Source of the DNA: Streptomyces sp. NBC_01707
GTDB lineage: Bacteria; Actinomycetota; Actinomycetes; Streptomycetales; Streptomycetaceae
Assembly: GCF_041438805.1 (NCBI RefSeq)
Contig: NZ_CP109190.1
Location: 4,774,001-4,838,000, forward strand
Length of the DNA stretch: 64,000 nt
Direction of reading: 5' to 3'
Below the pieces are notes generated by a model. That model made no database searches, was not told the origin of the DNA, and was given only the letters and a program-made list of their open reading frames with translations. The position numbers and the translations under genes are program-made. Positions within the stretch are counted from its first letter, which is position 1. Every line of letters begins with the position of its first letter. This document shows positions 8,774 through 15,939 of this stretch, in pieces.

Positions 8774-9712
8774 GTGACCGAGGTGATCCTCACGGTCACG
8801 CTGAACACGGCACTCGACCTGACGTACGGCGTACCGGCGTTGGTCCCGCACACCAGCCACCGCGTCGGCGACATCTCCGAACGCCCCGGCGGCAAGGGCC
8901 TCAACGTGGCCCGGGTGCTCTCCGCGCTCGGCCACGAGACCGTGGTCACCGGGTTCGCCGGAGGCGCCACCGGAGCGGTCCTCCGTGACCTGCTGGCCGG
9001 CCTCCCGCCGCGCGACGCACTCGTCGCCGTCGCCGGGAACACCCGCCGCACGATCGCCGTCGTCGACGCCTCCACCGGCGACACCACCCAGCTCAACGAA
9101 CCGGGCCCGCTCGTCACCGCCGGCGAATGGGCAGCCTTCCTCACCACGTACCGAGGGCTCCTCGGCGAAGCGGACGCGGTCGCCCTCTGCGGCAGCCTGC
9201 CGCCCGGCATCCACGTAGGCGCGTACGCCGAACTGGTCCGCGTGGCCCGCACCGCCGACGTCCCGGTCCTCCTCGACACCAGCGGCGAACCGCTGCGCCG
9301 GGGCATCGCCGCCCGCCCCGACCTGATCAAGCCGAACGCCGACGAACTGGCCCAGCTCACCGGCTCCCGCGAACCGCTGCGCGCCACTCGCGACGCCCGC
9401 CGCCGCGGCGCGCACGGCGTCATAGCCTCGCTCGGCGCGGACGGCATGCTCGCCGTCACTCCCGACGGCACCTGGCGGGCCGCACCGCCCGCCAGGGTCG
9501 CGGGCAACCCGACCGGAGCGGGCGACTCCGCGGTGGCCGGACTGCTGTCCGGGCTCGTGGAGGGCCTGAGCTGGCCGGACCGGCTGCGCAGGGCGGTGGC
9601 GCTGTCGACGGCGACGGTGCTGGCCCCCGCGGCCGGGGAGTTCGACCGGGCGGCGTACGAGGAGCTGCTGTCGCGCGTCGATGTCGAGGAGTACGCAGCG
9701 ACGACGGCCTGA
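8774..9712 (+). CDS. 1-phosphofructokinase/tagatose-6-phosphate kinase family (PfkB) hexose kinase
   Basis: A PfkB-superfamily sugar-phosphate kinase of 312 residues. It starts with ILTVTLNTALDLTY, has the substrate motif RPGGKGLNVARVL near residue 38, and the C-terminal PfkB signature GNPTGAGDSAVAGL with its catalytic aspartate. This LacC/FruK group phosphorylates fructose-1-phosphate or tagatose-6-phosphate. The GTG at 8774 follows GAAGGGG; a second in-frame GTG at 8783 is an alternative. A class II aldolase gene follows, so a ketose-bisphosphate is likely made here and cleaved there. In an amino-sugar neighbourhood tagatose-6-phosphate is an attractive substrate, but this is inference. Confidence 0.85.
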   Translation: MTEVILTVTLNTALDLTYGVPALVPHTSHRVGDISERPGGKGLNVARVLSALGHETVVTGFAGGATGAVLRDLLAGLPPRDALVAVAGNTRRTIAVVDASTGDTTQLNEPGPLVTAGEWAAFLTTYRGLLGEADAVALCGSLPPGIHVGAYAELVRVARTADVPVLLDTSGEPLRRGIAARPDLIKPNADELAQLTGSREPLRATRDARRRGAHGVIASLGADGMLAVTPDGTWRAAPPARVAGNPTGAGDSAVAGLLSGLVEGLSWPDRLRRAVALSTATVLAPAAGEFDRAAYEELLSRVDVEEYAATTA

Positions 9713-9730
9713 GCCGCGGAACCGCCCGGC

Positions 9731-9766
9731 ACCATCCCGCACCATCCCGCACCATCCCGCACCATC
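9731..9766 (+). repeat. Short tandem repeat, 10-base unit ACCATCCCGC
   Basis: Three perfect ACCATCCCGC units plus a partial fourth (ACCATC) lie between the kinase stop and the aldolase start. The array is too small for an iteron origin and has no dyad symmetry. It may be slippage-generated spacer. Confidence 0.8.
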
Positions 9767-9789
9767 AGAAGTCAGTCTCAGGGGGCAGC

Positions 9790-10638
9790 ATGCCGCTCGT
9801 CAGCACCGGTGAACTCGTCTCGGCCGCCCAGGCCGACCGCCACGGGATCGCCGCCTTCAACGTCATCACGCTGGAGCACGCGGAGGCCATCGCCGCGGGC
9901 GCGGAGCGCGCCGGGGCGCCCGCCATCCTGCAGATCTCCGAGAACGCCGTGAAGTTCCACGGCGGCCGGCTCTCCGCGATCGCCGCCGCAGCGGCCGCCG
10001 TCGCCCGCGCCTCCAGCGCTCAGCTCGCCCTCCACCTCGACCACGTCGAGTCCGTCGACCTGCTGCACCAGGCGCACGCGGCGGGCTTCGGTTCGGTGAT
10101 GTTCGACGCCTCGAAGCTGCCGTACGAGGAGAACGTGCGGGCCACGGCCGACGCGGTGGCCTGGGGCCACGAGCGCGGCATCTGGATCGAGGCGGAGCTC
10201 GGCAAGGTCGGCGGCAAGGAGGGCGAGGCCCCGCTCGACGCCCACGCCCCCGGCGTCCGCACGGACCCGGCCGAGGCCGCCGCCTATGTCGCGGCGACCG
10301 GCGTGGACGCGCTGGCCGTAGCGGTCGGCTCCTCGCACGCCATGACGGAACGCACCGCCGCCCTGGACCACGCCCTGATCGGGCAGCTGCGCGACGCTGT
10401 GACGGTCCCGCTCGTGCTGCACGGCTCCAGCGGCGTCCCGGACGACGAGATCCGCCAGGCGGTCGCCTCGGGCATGCGCAAGATCAATGTGGGCACGGCC
10501 CTGAACACGGCCTTCACGGGCGCGGTGCGCGCCTACCTGGCCGAGAACCCGACGGGCGTCGACCCGCGCAAGTACCTCGTCCCGGGCCGCGAGGCGATGG
10601 CCGCGACGGTGGCGGGATTCCTGGCCCTGATGGGCTGA
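9790..10638 (+). CDS. Class II fructose/tagatose-bisphosphate aldolase
   Basis: This zinc-dependent aldolase splits a ketose-1,6-bisphosphate into dihydroxyacetone phosphate and glyceraldehyde-3-phosphate. The 282-residue protein has LHLDHVES (catalytic Asp and zinc-ligand His), GFGSVMFDAS, VEAELGKVGGKEGE-like sequence at 135-145 (EAELGKVGGKEGE), VAVGSSHA, LHGSSGV with a zinc histidine and RKINVGTALN, which binds phosphate. The ATG at 9790 follows CAGGGGGCAGC. It is shorter than the housekeeping glycolytic FbaA (about 340 residues) and closer to KbaY/GatY tagatose-bisphosphate aldolases. Its place behind the PfkB kinase supports a peripheral sugar role. Confidence 0.85.
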   Translation: MPLVSTGELVSAAQADRHGIAAFNVITLEHAEAIAAGAERAGAPAILQISENAVKFHGGRLSAIAAAAAAVARASSAQLALHLDHVESVDLLHQAHAAGFGSVMFDASKLPYEENVRATADAVAWGHERGIWIEAELGKVGGKEGEAPLDAHAPGVRTDPAEAAAYVAATGVDALAVAVGSSHAMTERTAALDHALIGQLRDAVTVPLVLHGSSGVPDDEIRQAVASGMRKINVGTALNTAFTGAVRAYLAENPTGVDPRKYLVPGREAMAATVAGFLALMG

Positions 10639-10684
10639 GCAGCCACGAGGCGGCCGGTACGCAAGAGCCGGCACGGAAAAAGAA

Positions 10685-10737
10685 CTGCCCTACGCCTTCT
10701 TCCGAACCGTCGCGGTTCGGAAGAAGGCGTAGGGCAG
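10685..10737. terminator. Bidirectional terminator, perfect 24-bp stem
   Basis: Two perfectly complementary 24-base arms (10685-10708 and 10714-10737) flank the loop GTCGC. The element lies between the convergent aldolase (plus) and carbohydrate-binding protein (minus) and should stop transcription from both sides. Confidence 0.85.
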
Positions 10738-10754
10738 ATCGGTTCCGGGAGTGC

Positions 10755-11750
10755 TCAGTCCTTCGCCGGCGTGACCTCGAGCCAGTCGAGGATCACGTCG
10801 CACTGGTTGCCGGTCTCGCACGAGATCTTGATCTCGTTGTCGCCCTGGTTCAAGGTCACCGGCGCCCATGTGGTCTGCCAGTTCTTCTCCCAGTTCGGGT
10901 CCGAGGACTCCACGAAGTTCTTCAGACCGATGGGCTGGCTGTTGGCCTTGCCGTTGACCGTCAGCGTGGCGTTGGCGTCCTTGGCGGGGATGGCGTACCG
11001 GACAGTCAGCCGGTACGCCCCGGCCGTCTTCATGGATGCCTTCCAGGTCACCGAGGACCCCGGCTGGTTGAAGCCGGTGACGTACACGCCGTCCGCGCCC
11101 TCGGCTCCCTTGATGGTCTTCTCGACGGTGGCCGTGCCACCCAGCTTCAGCGTCGCCGCGTCCTGCTTCGGCAGCTCCACCGGAGCTTCGGAGGCCCCGT
11201 CGGTGTCCTTCGGCTTCGGGGACTCGTCGACCTGGCCGGTGGCACCGGCCGAGGTGGTGGCCTCGTTCTTCTTGTCGTCGCTGTCGTCGCCGGTCATCAG
11301 CGCGGCACCGATGCCGATGATCACGACCGCGACGACGGCGACCGCGCCGATCAGCAGACCCTTGTTGTTCGGACCGCCCCTGCCGGGACCACCGGCCCGG
11401 CCGTGGCCGCCCTGCGCCGCGACCGGTGCGGTGGGCGCACCGCCGGGGTAGGTCTCGGGGGCGGCGTACTGCGCATTCGGCCCGCCGTAGGGCGCCTGCG
11501 GCTGACCGTACGGTGCCTGCGGCTGGCCGTAAGGCTGCTGCTGCGGCACCTGCTGACCGTACTGGCGCTCACCGACGGTCCGCACCTGGTTGTACGAGGT
11601 CCTCGGCACGCCGGGCTGCGAGACCGGACCCGGGTACCCGTATCCGCCCTGCCGCGGCGCCTGGGCGCCGGCCGCCTGTCCGTCCTCGTAGAGGTAGCCG
11701 AACGGATCGTCGTCCTCGGGTGTGTTTGCGCCGTTGTTCCCGGCCGTCAT
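10755..11750 (-). CDS. Membrane-anchored carbohydrate-binding (CBM6/35-like) protein
   Basis: From the ATG at 11750 (AGGAG 10 bases upstream) the 331-residue protein has three parts. The first 125 residues are rich in Gly, Pro, Gln and Tyr with PYGQPQA repeats, as in actinobacterial membrane proteins. A transmembrane helix follows (GLLIGAVAVVAVVIIGIGAALM). After an acidic/threonine-rich linker, the C-terminal 140 residues form a jelly-roll-like domain with YRLTVRYAIP, GxNEIKISCETGNQCDVILDWLEV, as in CBM6/CBM35 modules. Topology would put the sugar-binding domain outside the cell. No catalytic domain is present. The ligand is unknown. It ends at the shared terminator with the aldolase. Confidence 0.75.
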   Translation of the reverse strand: MTAGNNGANTPEDDDPFGYLYEDGQAAGAQAPRQGGYGYPGPVSQPGVPRTSYNQVRTVGERQYGQQVPQQQPYGQPQAPYGQPQAPYGGPNAQYAAPETYPGGAPTAPVAAQGGHGRAGGPGRGGPNNKGLLIGAVAVVAVVIIGIGAALMTGDDSDDKKNEATTSAGATGQVDESPKPKDTDGASEAPVELPKQDAATLKLGGTATVEKTIKGAEGADGVYVTGFNQPGSSVTWKASMKTAGAYRLTVRYAIPAKDANATLTVNGKANSQPIGLKNFVESSDPNWEKNWQTTWAPVTLNQGDNEIKISCETGNQCDVILDWLEVTPAKD

Positions 11751-11924
11751 CCCTGGGTCACTCCTCACCATGTCGCCAGCCGTCGCCGAAAATTGCCAGC
11801 CGTGGCCGACCGGCCGAGCCTACCTCGAACGGAGCACACCAAGAATTGCCGTCGGCCACAGGGGCCCCTCACGGACCGTGGTCGGGGTACGACAACGGAT
11901 GCCGGAACAGACCTGTCGTGAACG

Positions 11925-13586
11925 TCAGCCGGCCCTTCGGTGAACCTTGGACCGAGACCGCTTCTCCACGTACATCCGCTGGTCGGCGGAGCGCAGCACC
12001 TCTTCGGCCGTCATGCCGCAGCCGGCCCATCCGATCCCGAAACTCGCCCCGACCCGCACCGCGCGACCATCCACCCGAATGGGCGGAATGATGGCGTTTC
12101 GTAGACGTACGGCCAGATCCGCGGCGTCTGCGGCGCCGAGCCCGTCCGCGAGGACGACGAATTCGTCACCCCCGAGCCGTGCGACGGTGTCGCCGTCGCG
12201 CACACAGGTGGTGAGACGGCGGGCGACCTCGATCAGTACGGCGTCGCCGGTGTGGTGCCCGAAGCGGTCGTTGATCGACTTGAAGCCGTCGAGGTCGCAG
12301 AAGAGGACCGCGAGCCCCTTCGCCCCGTCGTCGCCCTCGTCGTCGGGCGCCACGGCGTGCACATGGTGGTCGTACGGACCGCCGGCCACCGCGTCGGCCT
12401 CGAAGCCGTCGGCACGGAAACCGTGCACACGCCCCTCCGCGTCCTCGACGTCGCCGTACGCCGCGTCCAGAGCCTCCACGGCGGTGGTGGTGGACGCCGC
12501 GTGCGGACGCTCGCAGAGCCGGGCACTGAGCCGCGCACGCAGCTCGGCACTGTTGGGCAGTCCGGTCAGCGCGTCGTGCGAGGCGCGGTGCGCCAGATGC
12601 AGCTCGTGGCGCTTGCGCTCCTCTATGTCCTCCACGTGGGTGAGGAGGAAACGCGGCCCGTCGGCGGTGTCCGCGACGACGGAGTTGCGCAGCGACACCC
12701 AGAGGTACGAGCCGTCCCGGCGCGCGAGCCGCAGCTCGGCGCGGCCCCCCTCGGCGGACGTCCGCAGCAGGGTGCCGACGTCCTCGGGGTGGACCAGGTC
12801 GGCGAAGGAGTAGCGGCGCAGTACGGAGGCGGGGCGGCCGAGCAGCCGGCACAGGGCGTCGTTGGTGCGCAGCAGTCTGCCGTGCTGGTCACCGCCCATC
12901 TCCGCGATGGCCATGCCGCTGGGGGCGTACTCGAAGGCCTGGCGGAACGACTCCTCGCTGGCCCGCAGCGCCTGCTGTTCGCGTTCGAGCCGGACCAGAG
13001 CACGCTGCATGTTTGCTCGCAGCCGGGCGTTACTGATCGCAATGGCCGCCTGTGACGCGTACATCTGGAGAGCCTCGCGACCCCACGAGCCGGGACGGCG
13101 GCCATTGCGCGGGCGGTCGACGGAGATGACGCCGAGGAGGTCCTGACCGCCGCCGGACGCGTACATCGGGGCGTAGAGCCGATCCTGCGGGTGCCACTCG
13201 TCCTCGAAGCGGGGCTCGGGGCCCTCGGTGTGCCACTGCGGAACGTCGTCGTCCAGGAGGACCCAGCCGTCTGTGTGCGGGATGAACCGGAGCCCGTCCC
13301 AGCACTCACCCATGGCCAGGCGGCGATCCCACGACGTGCGGGAGCCGACTCGGCCGGTGATCAGGGATTCGGCGGCGGAATTGCCCGCGAAGGCGGCGAC
13401 GACGAGATCACCGTCGGGACGGACGAGGTTGACGCAGGCCAGCTCGTATCCGAGACCGGCGACGATTCCGTCGGCCACGGTCTGCAGTGTGTCGGCCAGG
13501 CTCCGCGCCGTATTGAGATCGGCGACGGCCTGATGCAGCTGCCGCATCGTCGCTAGACGGACGTACGGCTCCGACTCGGCCTCCAT
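11925..13586 (-). CDS. cdgB: Diguanylate cyclase CdgB (GAF-PAS-GGDEF)
   Basis: CdgB makes cyclic di-GMP, the signal that holds Streptomyces in vegetative growth by activating BldD. The 553-residue protein has a GAF domain (about 30-200), a short helix linker, a PAS/PAC module (about 215-340) and a GGDEF domain. The catalytic motif is intact (RLGGDEFVV, GGDEF at 472-476), and an RDGD inhibitory I-site stands five residues before it, so it should be an active, product-inhibited enzyme. A 60-residue acidic, His/Gly-rich insertion splits the N-terminal part of the GGDEF domain from LFCDLDGFKSIND. ATG at 13586 follows GGGGAG. The S. coelicolor orthologue (SCO4281, from memory) is a BldD target. 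Confidence 0.9.
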   Translation of the reverse strand: MEAESEPYVRLATMRQLHQAVADLNTARSLADTLQTVADGIVAGLGYELACVNLVRPDGDLVVAAFAGNSAAESLITGRVGSRTSWDRRLAMGECWDGLRFIPHTDGWVLLDDDVPQWHTEGPEPRFEDEWHPQDRLYAPMYASGGGQDLLGVISVDRPRNGRRPGSWGREALQMYASQAAIAISNARLRANMQRALVRLEREQQALRASEESFRQAFEYAPSGMAIAEMGGDQHGRLLRTNDALCRLLGRPASVLRRYSFADLVHPEDVGTLLRTSAEGGRAELRLARRDGSYLWVSLRNSVVADTADGPRFLLTHVEDIEERKRHELHLAHRASHDALTGLPNSAELRARLSARLCERPHAASTTTAVEALDAAYGDVEDAEGRVHGFRADGFEADAVAGGPYDHHVHAVAPDDEGDDGAKGLAVLFCDLDGFKSINDRFGHHTGDAVLIEVARRLTTCVRDGDTVARLGGDEFVVLADGLGAADAADLAVRLRNAIIPPIRVDGRAVRVGASFGIGWAGCGMTAEEVLRSADQRMYVEKRSRSKVHRRAG

Positions 13587-13657
13587 TGCTCGCACTCCCC
13601 GAGACCTCGACAGCACTCCAGGTTTCATATCGACGTACTTGTTCGCAGTGTCACCGC

Positions 13658-13729
13658 CACTGAATCACAGTGAGCTGTGCACCCGGTACACAGGGTCAAC
13701 AAATATTGCACTCTGTGACTCAAGTCACA
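13658..13729 (-). promoter_or_regulatory. cdgB upstream region with two palindromes (candidate BldD or other operator)
   Basis: The roughly 330 bases between cdgB and the flavin reductase hold no gene. Two inverted repeats stand out: CACTG-5-CAGTG (13658-13672) and TGTGACT-CA-AGTCACA (13714-13729). The second has the TNAC...GTNA character of BldD boxes but is one base shorter than the published consensus. Since cdgB is BldD-controlled in S. coelicolor, it is a reasonable operator candidate. Confidence 0.45.
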
Positions 13730-13914
13730 ACAGATGATGAAGGGTTGTGAGCAGCGCAGCGAGGTGGCCCCTCCGTTTCTTGAACGCAAATCTGTACGTT
13801 GCAGTACGTTGCACCGCCCCGTCCCGGCACGTCCCCATCGGCCCGGAGTCCTAGGACCCCTCTGGTCCCCTGGCCCGATGCGGCGGCCCGCGGCCCGCGG
13901 CTAGCGTGCCCGTT

Positions 13915-14478
13915 GTGTTGCAGACGAAGCCCCCCACCTCGCGGTCCGAGCCCATCCTCCATGCTGAGGGGGTGAGCAACGACGAGTTCCGCGGCGCCCT
14001 CTCCCGGCTGGCCGCCGGTGTGGTCCTGATCACCGCCCAGGAGCCGCCGCTGGACGAGAACGGGCGCGGCGAGGACGTCGGCATGACGGCGACCGCCTTC
14101 ATGTCCGTGTCGCTGGACCCACCGCTCGTCCTGGTGAGCCTGCGCAACGGCTCCCGGATGGACGACCTGCTCGACGAACAGCCGCTGTGGGCGGTCTCCG
14201 TGCTGTCGGAGAGCCAGCGGCACATCGCGGGACGGTTCGCGATGAAGGGCCGGATCAGTGACCGGCTGCTGTTCGAGGACATCCCCTATGTACGGGGAGA
14301 GGTATCGAGCGCACCGCTGGTCGGCGGGGCCCTCGCCACCCTGGAGTGCCGCACGGAGCAGCGGGTGCCCGCGGGCGACCACACGCTGGTGATCGGACGG
14401 GTGCTGAGCGCGGCGCTGCCGAGCGCGGACGGCGGGCCGCTGACGTACTTCCTGGGGCGTTACCGGCAGCTGGGCTGA
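13915..14478 (+). CDS. Flavin reductase-like (FMN-binding) family protein
   Basis: A protein of about 187 residues of the flavin reductase/HpaC-type fold that binds FMN and typically supplies reduced flavin to monooxygenases using NAD(P)H. Family marks are FRGALSRLAAGVVLIT, MTATAFMSVSLDPPLVLVSL (flavin-binding), WAVSVLSESQRHIAGRFA and a late HTLVIGRVL. TAGCGT at 13902-13907 lies 7 bases before the GTG at 13915, suggesting a leaderless start; a GTG at 13972 is an alternative. No partner oxygenase is nearby, so its in vivo role is open. Confidence 0.8.
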   Translation: MLQTKPPTSRSEPILHAEGVSNDEFRGALSRLAAGVVLITAQEPPLDENGRGEDVGMTATAFMSVSLDPPLVLVSLRNGSRMDDLLDEQPLWAVSVLSESQRHIAGRFAMKGRISDRLLFEDIPYVRGEVSSAPLVGGALATLECRTEQRVPAGDHTLVIGRVLSAALPSADGGPLTYFLGRYRQLG

Positions 14479-14496
14479 ACCCCGGCGTCCGGGTTC
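14477..14496. terminator. Small convergent terminator hairpin
   Basis: GAACCC and GGGTTC arms with an inner GG/CC pair lie at the junction of the convergent flavin reductase and arfB genes and overlap the last codon region of both. The hairpin is short and GC-rich, so terminator function is tentative. Confidence 0.4.
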
Positions 14497-14920
14497 ACCA
14501 GTCGCGGCCGGAACGGCCGCGCTTCGTGTCGCCGCGCTGCTTCTTCTCGCGCAGCCGGCGTTCGTTGATCCCGCGCGGGATCCTGGTCTTGCGACGCGGC
14601 TTGGGGGGCGGCGCCGTGGCTTCGGCCAGCAGGGAGGCGAGGCGGACGAGGGCGGTCTCACGGTTGCGCCACTGGGACCGGTGCTCCGACGCCCGCACCG
14701 TGACCACGCCGCCCACCAGCCGGCTCTCCAGCCGCTGGAGCGCCCGGTCCTTCCACACCTCGGGAAGCGAGTCGGTCGCCGCGAGGTCGAAGCGGAGCTC
14801 CACCTGGGAGTCACTGGTGTTGACGTGCTGACCGCCGGGCCCGGAGGACCGCGAGAAACGCCACATGAGCTCGGCCTCCGGCAGGGAGACCGAACCGCGG
14901 ATGACATAGGGCCCGGACAT
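14495..14920 (-). CDS. arfB: Alternative ribosome-rescue factor ArfB (peptidyl-tRNA hydrolase, YaeJ/ICT1 type)
   Basis: ArfB enters stalled ribosomes lacking a stop codon and hydrolyses the peptidyl-tRNA. The 141-residue protein has the RF-1-type core with the catalytic SGPGGQHVNTSDS (GGQ), followed by ELRFDL, and a basic C-terminal tail rich in Arg/Lys (residues 105-140) that in ArfB occupies the empty mRNA channel. It lacks the codon-recognition domains of RF1/RF2. The ATG at 14920 was kept. It is a single gene convergent with the flavin reductase. Confidence 0.92.
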   Translation of the reverse strand: MSGPYVIRGSVSLPEAELMWRFSRSSGPGGQHVNTSDSQVELRFDLAATDSLPEVWKDRALQRLESRLVGGVVTVRASEHRSQWRNRETALVRLASLLAEATAPPPKPRRKTRIPRGINERRLREKKQRGDTKRGRSGRDW

Positions 14921-15063
14921 GACACCTATGTTCCCCGGCCGCCGCCCCTCCCGTCACCTCCTTTTGCCGCATCCGCTCACCCGTTCGGCCGACGGTTCGG
15001 TAAAGAAAGTAAAGGGAGCAGGAACCTCCCGGTCCTCTGCCTGCGTTATGACCTGTGACGGTA

Positions 15064-15083
15064 GCTTCGTGATGGCACGAAGC
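15064..15083 (+). promoter_or_regulatory. Inverted repeat in the terD leader
   Basis: GCTTCGTG and CACGAAGC form a perfect 8-base stem around the loop ATGG, 28 bases before terD. It could be an operator or an mRNA hairpin near the ribosome site; no matching regulator is known to me. Confidence 0.4.
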
Positions 15084-15111
15084 CCGCACACGACGATGAA
15101 AGGGACTTCCC

Positions 15112-15687
15112 ATGGCAGTAAGCCTGTCCAAGGGCGGCAACGTCTCGCTCACCAAGGAGGCCCCGGGCCTGACCGCCGTCACGGTCGGCCTCGGCTGGGA
15201 CGTCCGTACCACCACCGGCACCGACTTCGACCTCGACGCCTCGGCGATCGCGGTGAACCCGGGAGGGAAGGTCGTCTCCGACGGCCACTTCGTCTTCTTC
15301 AACAACAAGTCGACCCCGGACCAGACCATCGTCCACACCGGTGACAACGTCACGGGCGCGGGCGAGGGCGACGACGAGCAGATCAACGTCAACCTGGCGG
15401 GCCTGCCGGCCGACGTCGACAAGATCGTCTTCCCGGTCTCCATCTACGACGCCGAGACCCGCAGCCAGAACTTCGGCCAGGTGCGCAACGCGTTCATCCG
15501 CATCATCAACCAGGCCGGCGGCACCGAGATCGCCCGCTACGACCTGAGCGAGGACGCCGCCACCGAGACCGCGATGGTCTTCGGCGAGCTGTACCGCAAC
15601 GGCGCGGAGTGGAAGTTCCGCGCCGTGGGCCAGGGCTACGCCTCGGGCCTGCGCGGCATCGCCCAGGACTTCGGCGTCAACCTCTGA
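15112..15687 (+). CDS. terD: TerD-family calcium-binding stress protein
   Basis: TerD-domain proteins of 191 residues like this one are linked to tellurite, phage and stress resistance and, in Streptomyces, to normal development. The start [18 protein letters not shown], the DFDLDASA acidic calcium-site sequence, the second acidic site [12 protein letters not shown] and the [22 protein letters not shown] motif are all present. The ATG at 15112 follows AAGGGA. It stands alone, without terA/B/C/Z neighbours, so it is probably a general stress protein and not a tellurite operon. A perfect hairpin terminator follows. Confidence 0.93.
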   Translation: MAVSLSKGGNVSLTKEAPGLTAVTVGLGWDVRTTTGTDFDLDASAIAVNPGGKVVSDGHFVFFNNKSTPDQTIVHTGDNVTGAGEGDDEQINVNLAGLPADVDKIVFPVSIYDAETRSQNFGQVRNAFIRIINQAGGTEIARYDLSEDAATETAMVFGELYRNGAEWKFRAVGQGYASGLRGIAQDFGVNL

Positions 15688-15710
15688 CCCAGAGGCTTCA
15701 TGGCCTGACC

Positions 15711-15762
15711 TGACAGACGGGAGCCCCCGGTCGATTCCTCGACCGGGGGCTCCCGTCTGTCA
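15711..15762 (+). terminator. Terminator after terD, perfect 24-bp stem
   Basis: Two perfect 24-base arms (15711-15734, 15739-15762) around the loop TTCC follow the terD stop by 23 bases. As usual in streptomycetes there is no long T run. Confidence 0.85.
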
Positions 15763-15807
15763 TGCCGTCAGAAGGCCCACGTCCGCCGCACGACGTCTGA
15801 CGCATAA

Positions 15808-15848
15808 CGGACAGCGCGACCCCCTGGACGGACAAGATCCGGTCAAAT
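15808..15848 (+). promoter_or_regulatory. Paired CGGACA boxes upstream of the first M4 protease
   Basis: CGGACA occurs at 15808-15813 and 15829-15834, 21 bases apart (two helical turns), and GGTCAAAT follows 12 bases after the second box. The same three elements with the same spacings stand upstream of the second M4 protease gene (18223-18263). A TTGACG -35-like hexamer lies just downstream at 15851. This looks like a tandem regulator site. Confidence 0.5.
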
Positions 15849-15939
15849 AATTGACGCATCCCTGCCAAGTTTGGCGGCATCGGTGCCAGTCTCACCGCAC
15901 ACCCCTCACGGAGCTCATGGACCGAGTGAAGGAGAACGA

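Noticed and set aside
9731..9766. Tandem 10-mers as a possible origin iteron array
   Set aside because: Only three and a half units in a short gap between metabolic genes, with no replication gene nearby.
15112..15687. Tellurite-resistance operon
   Set aside because: Only a single terD gene with its own terminator is present; no terA, terB, terC or terZ.
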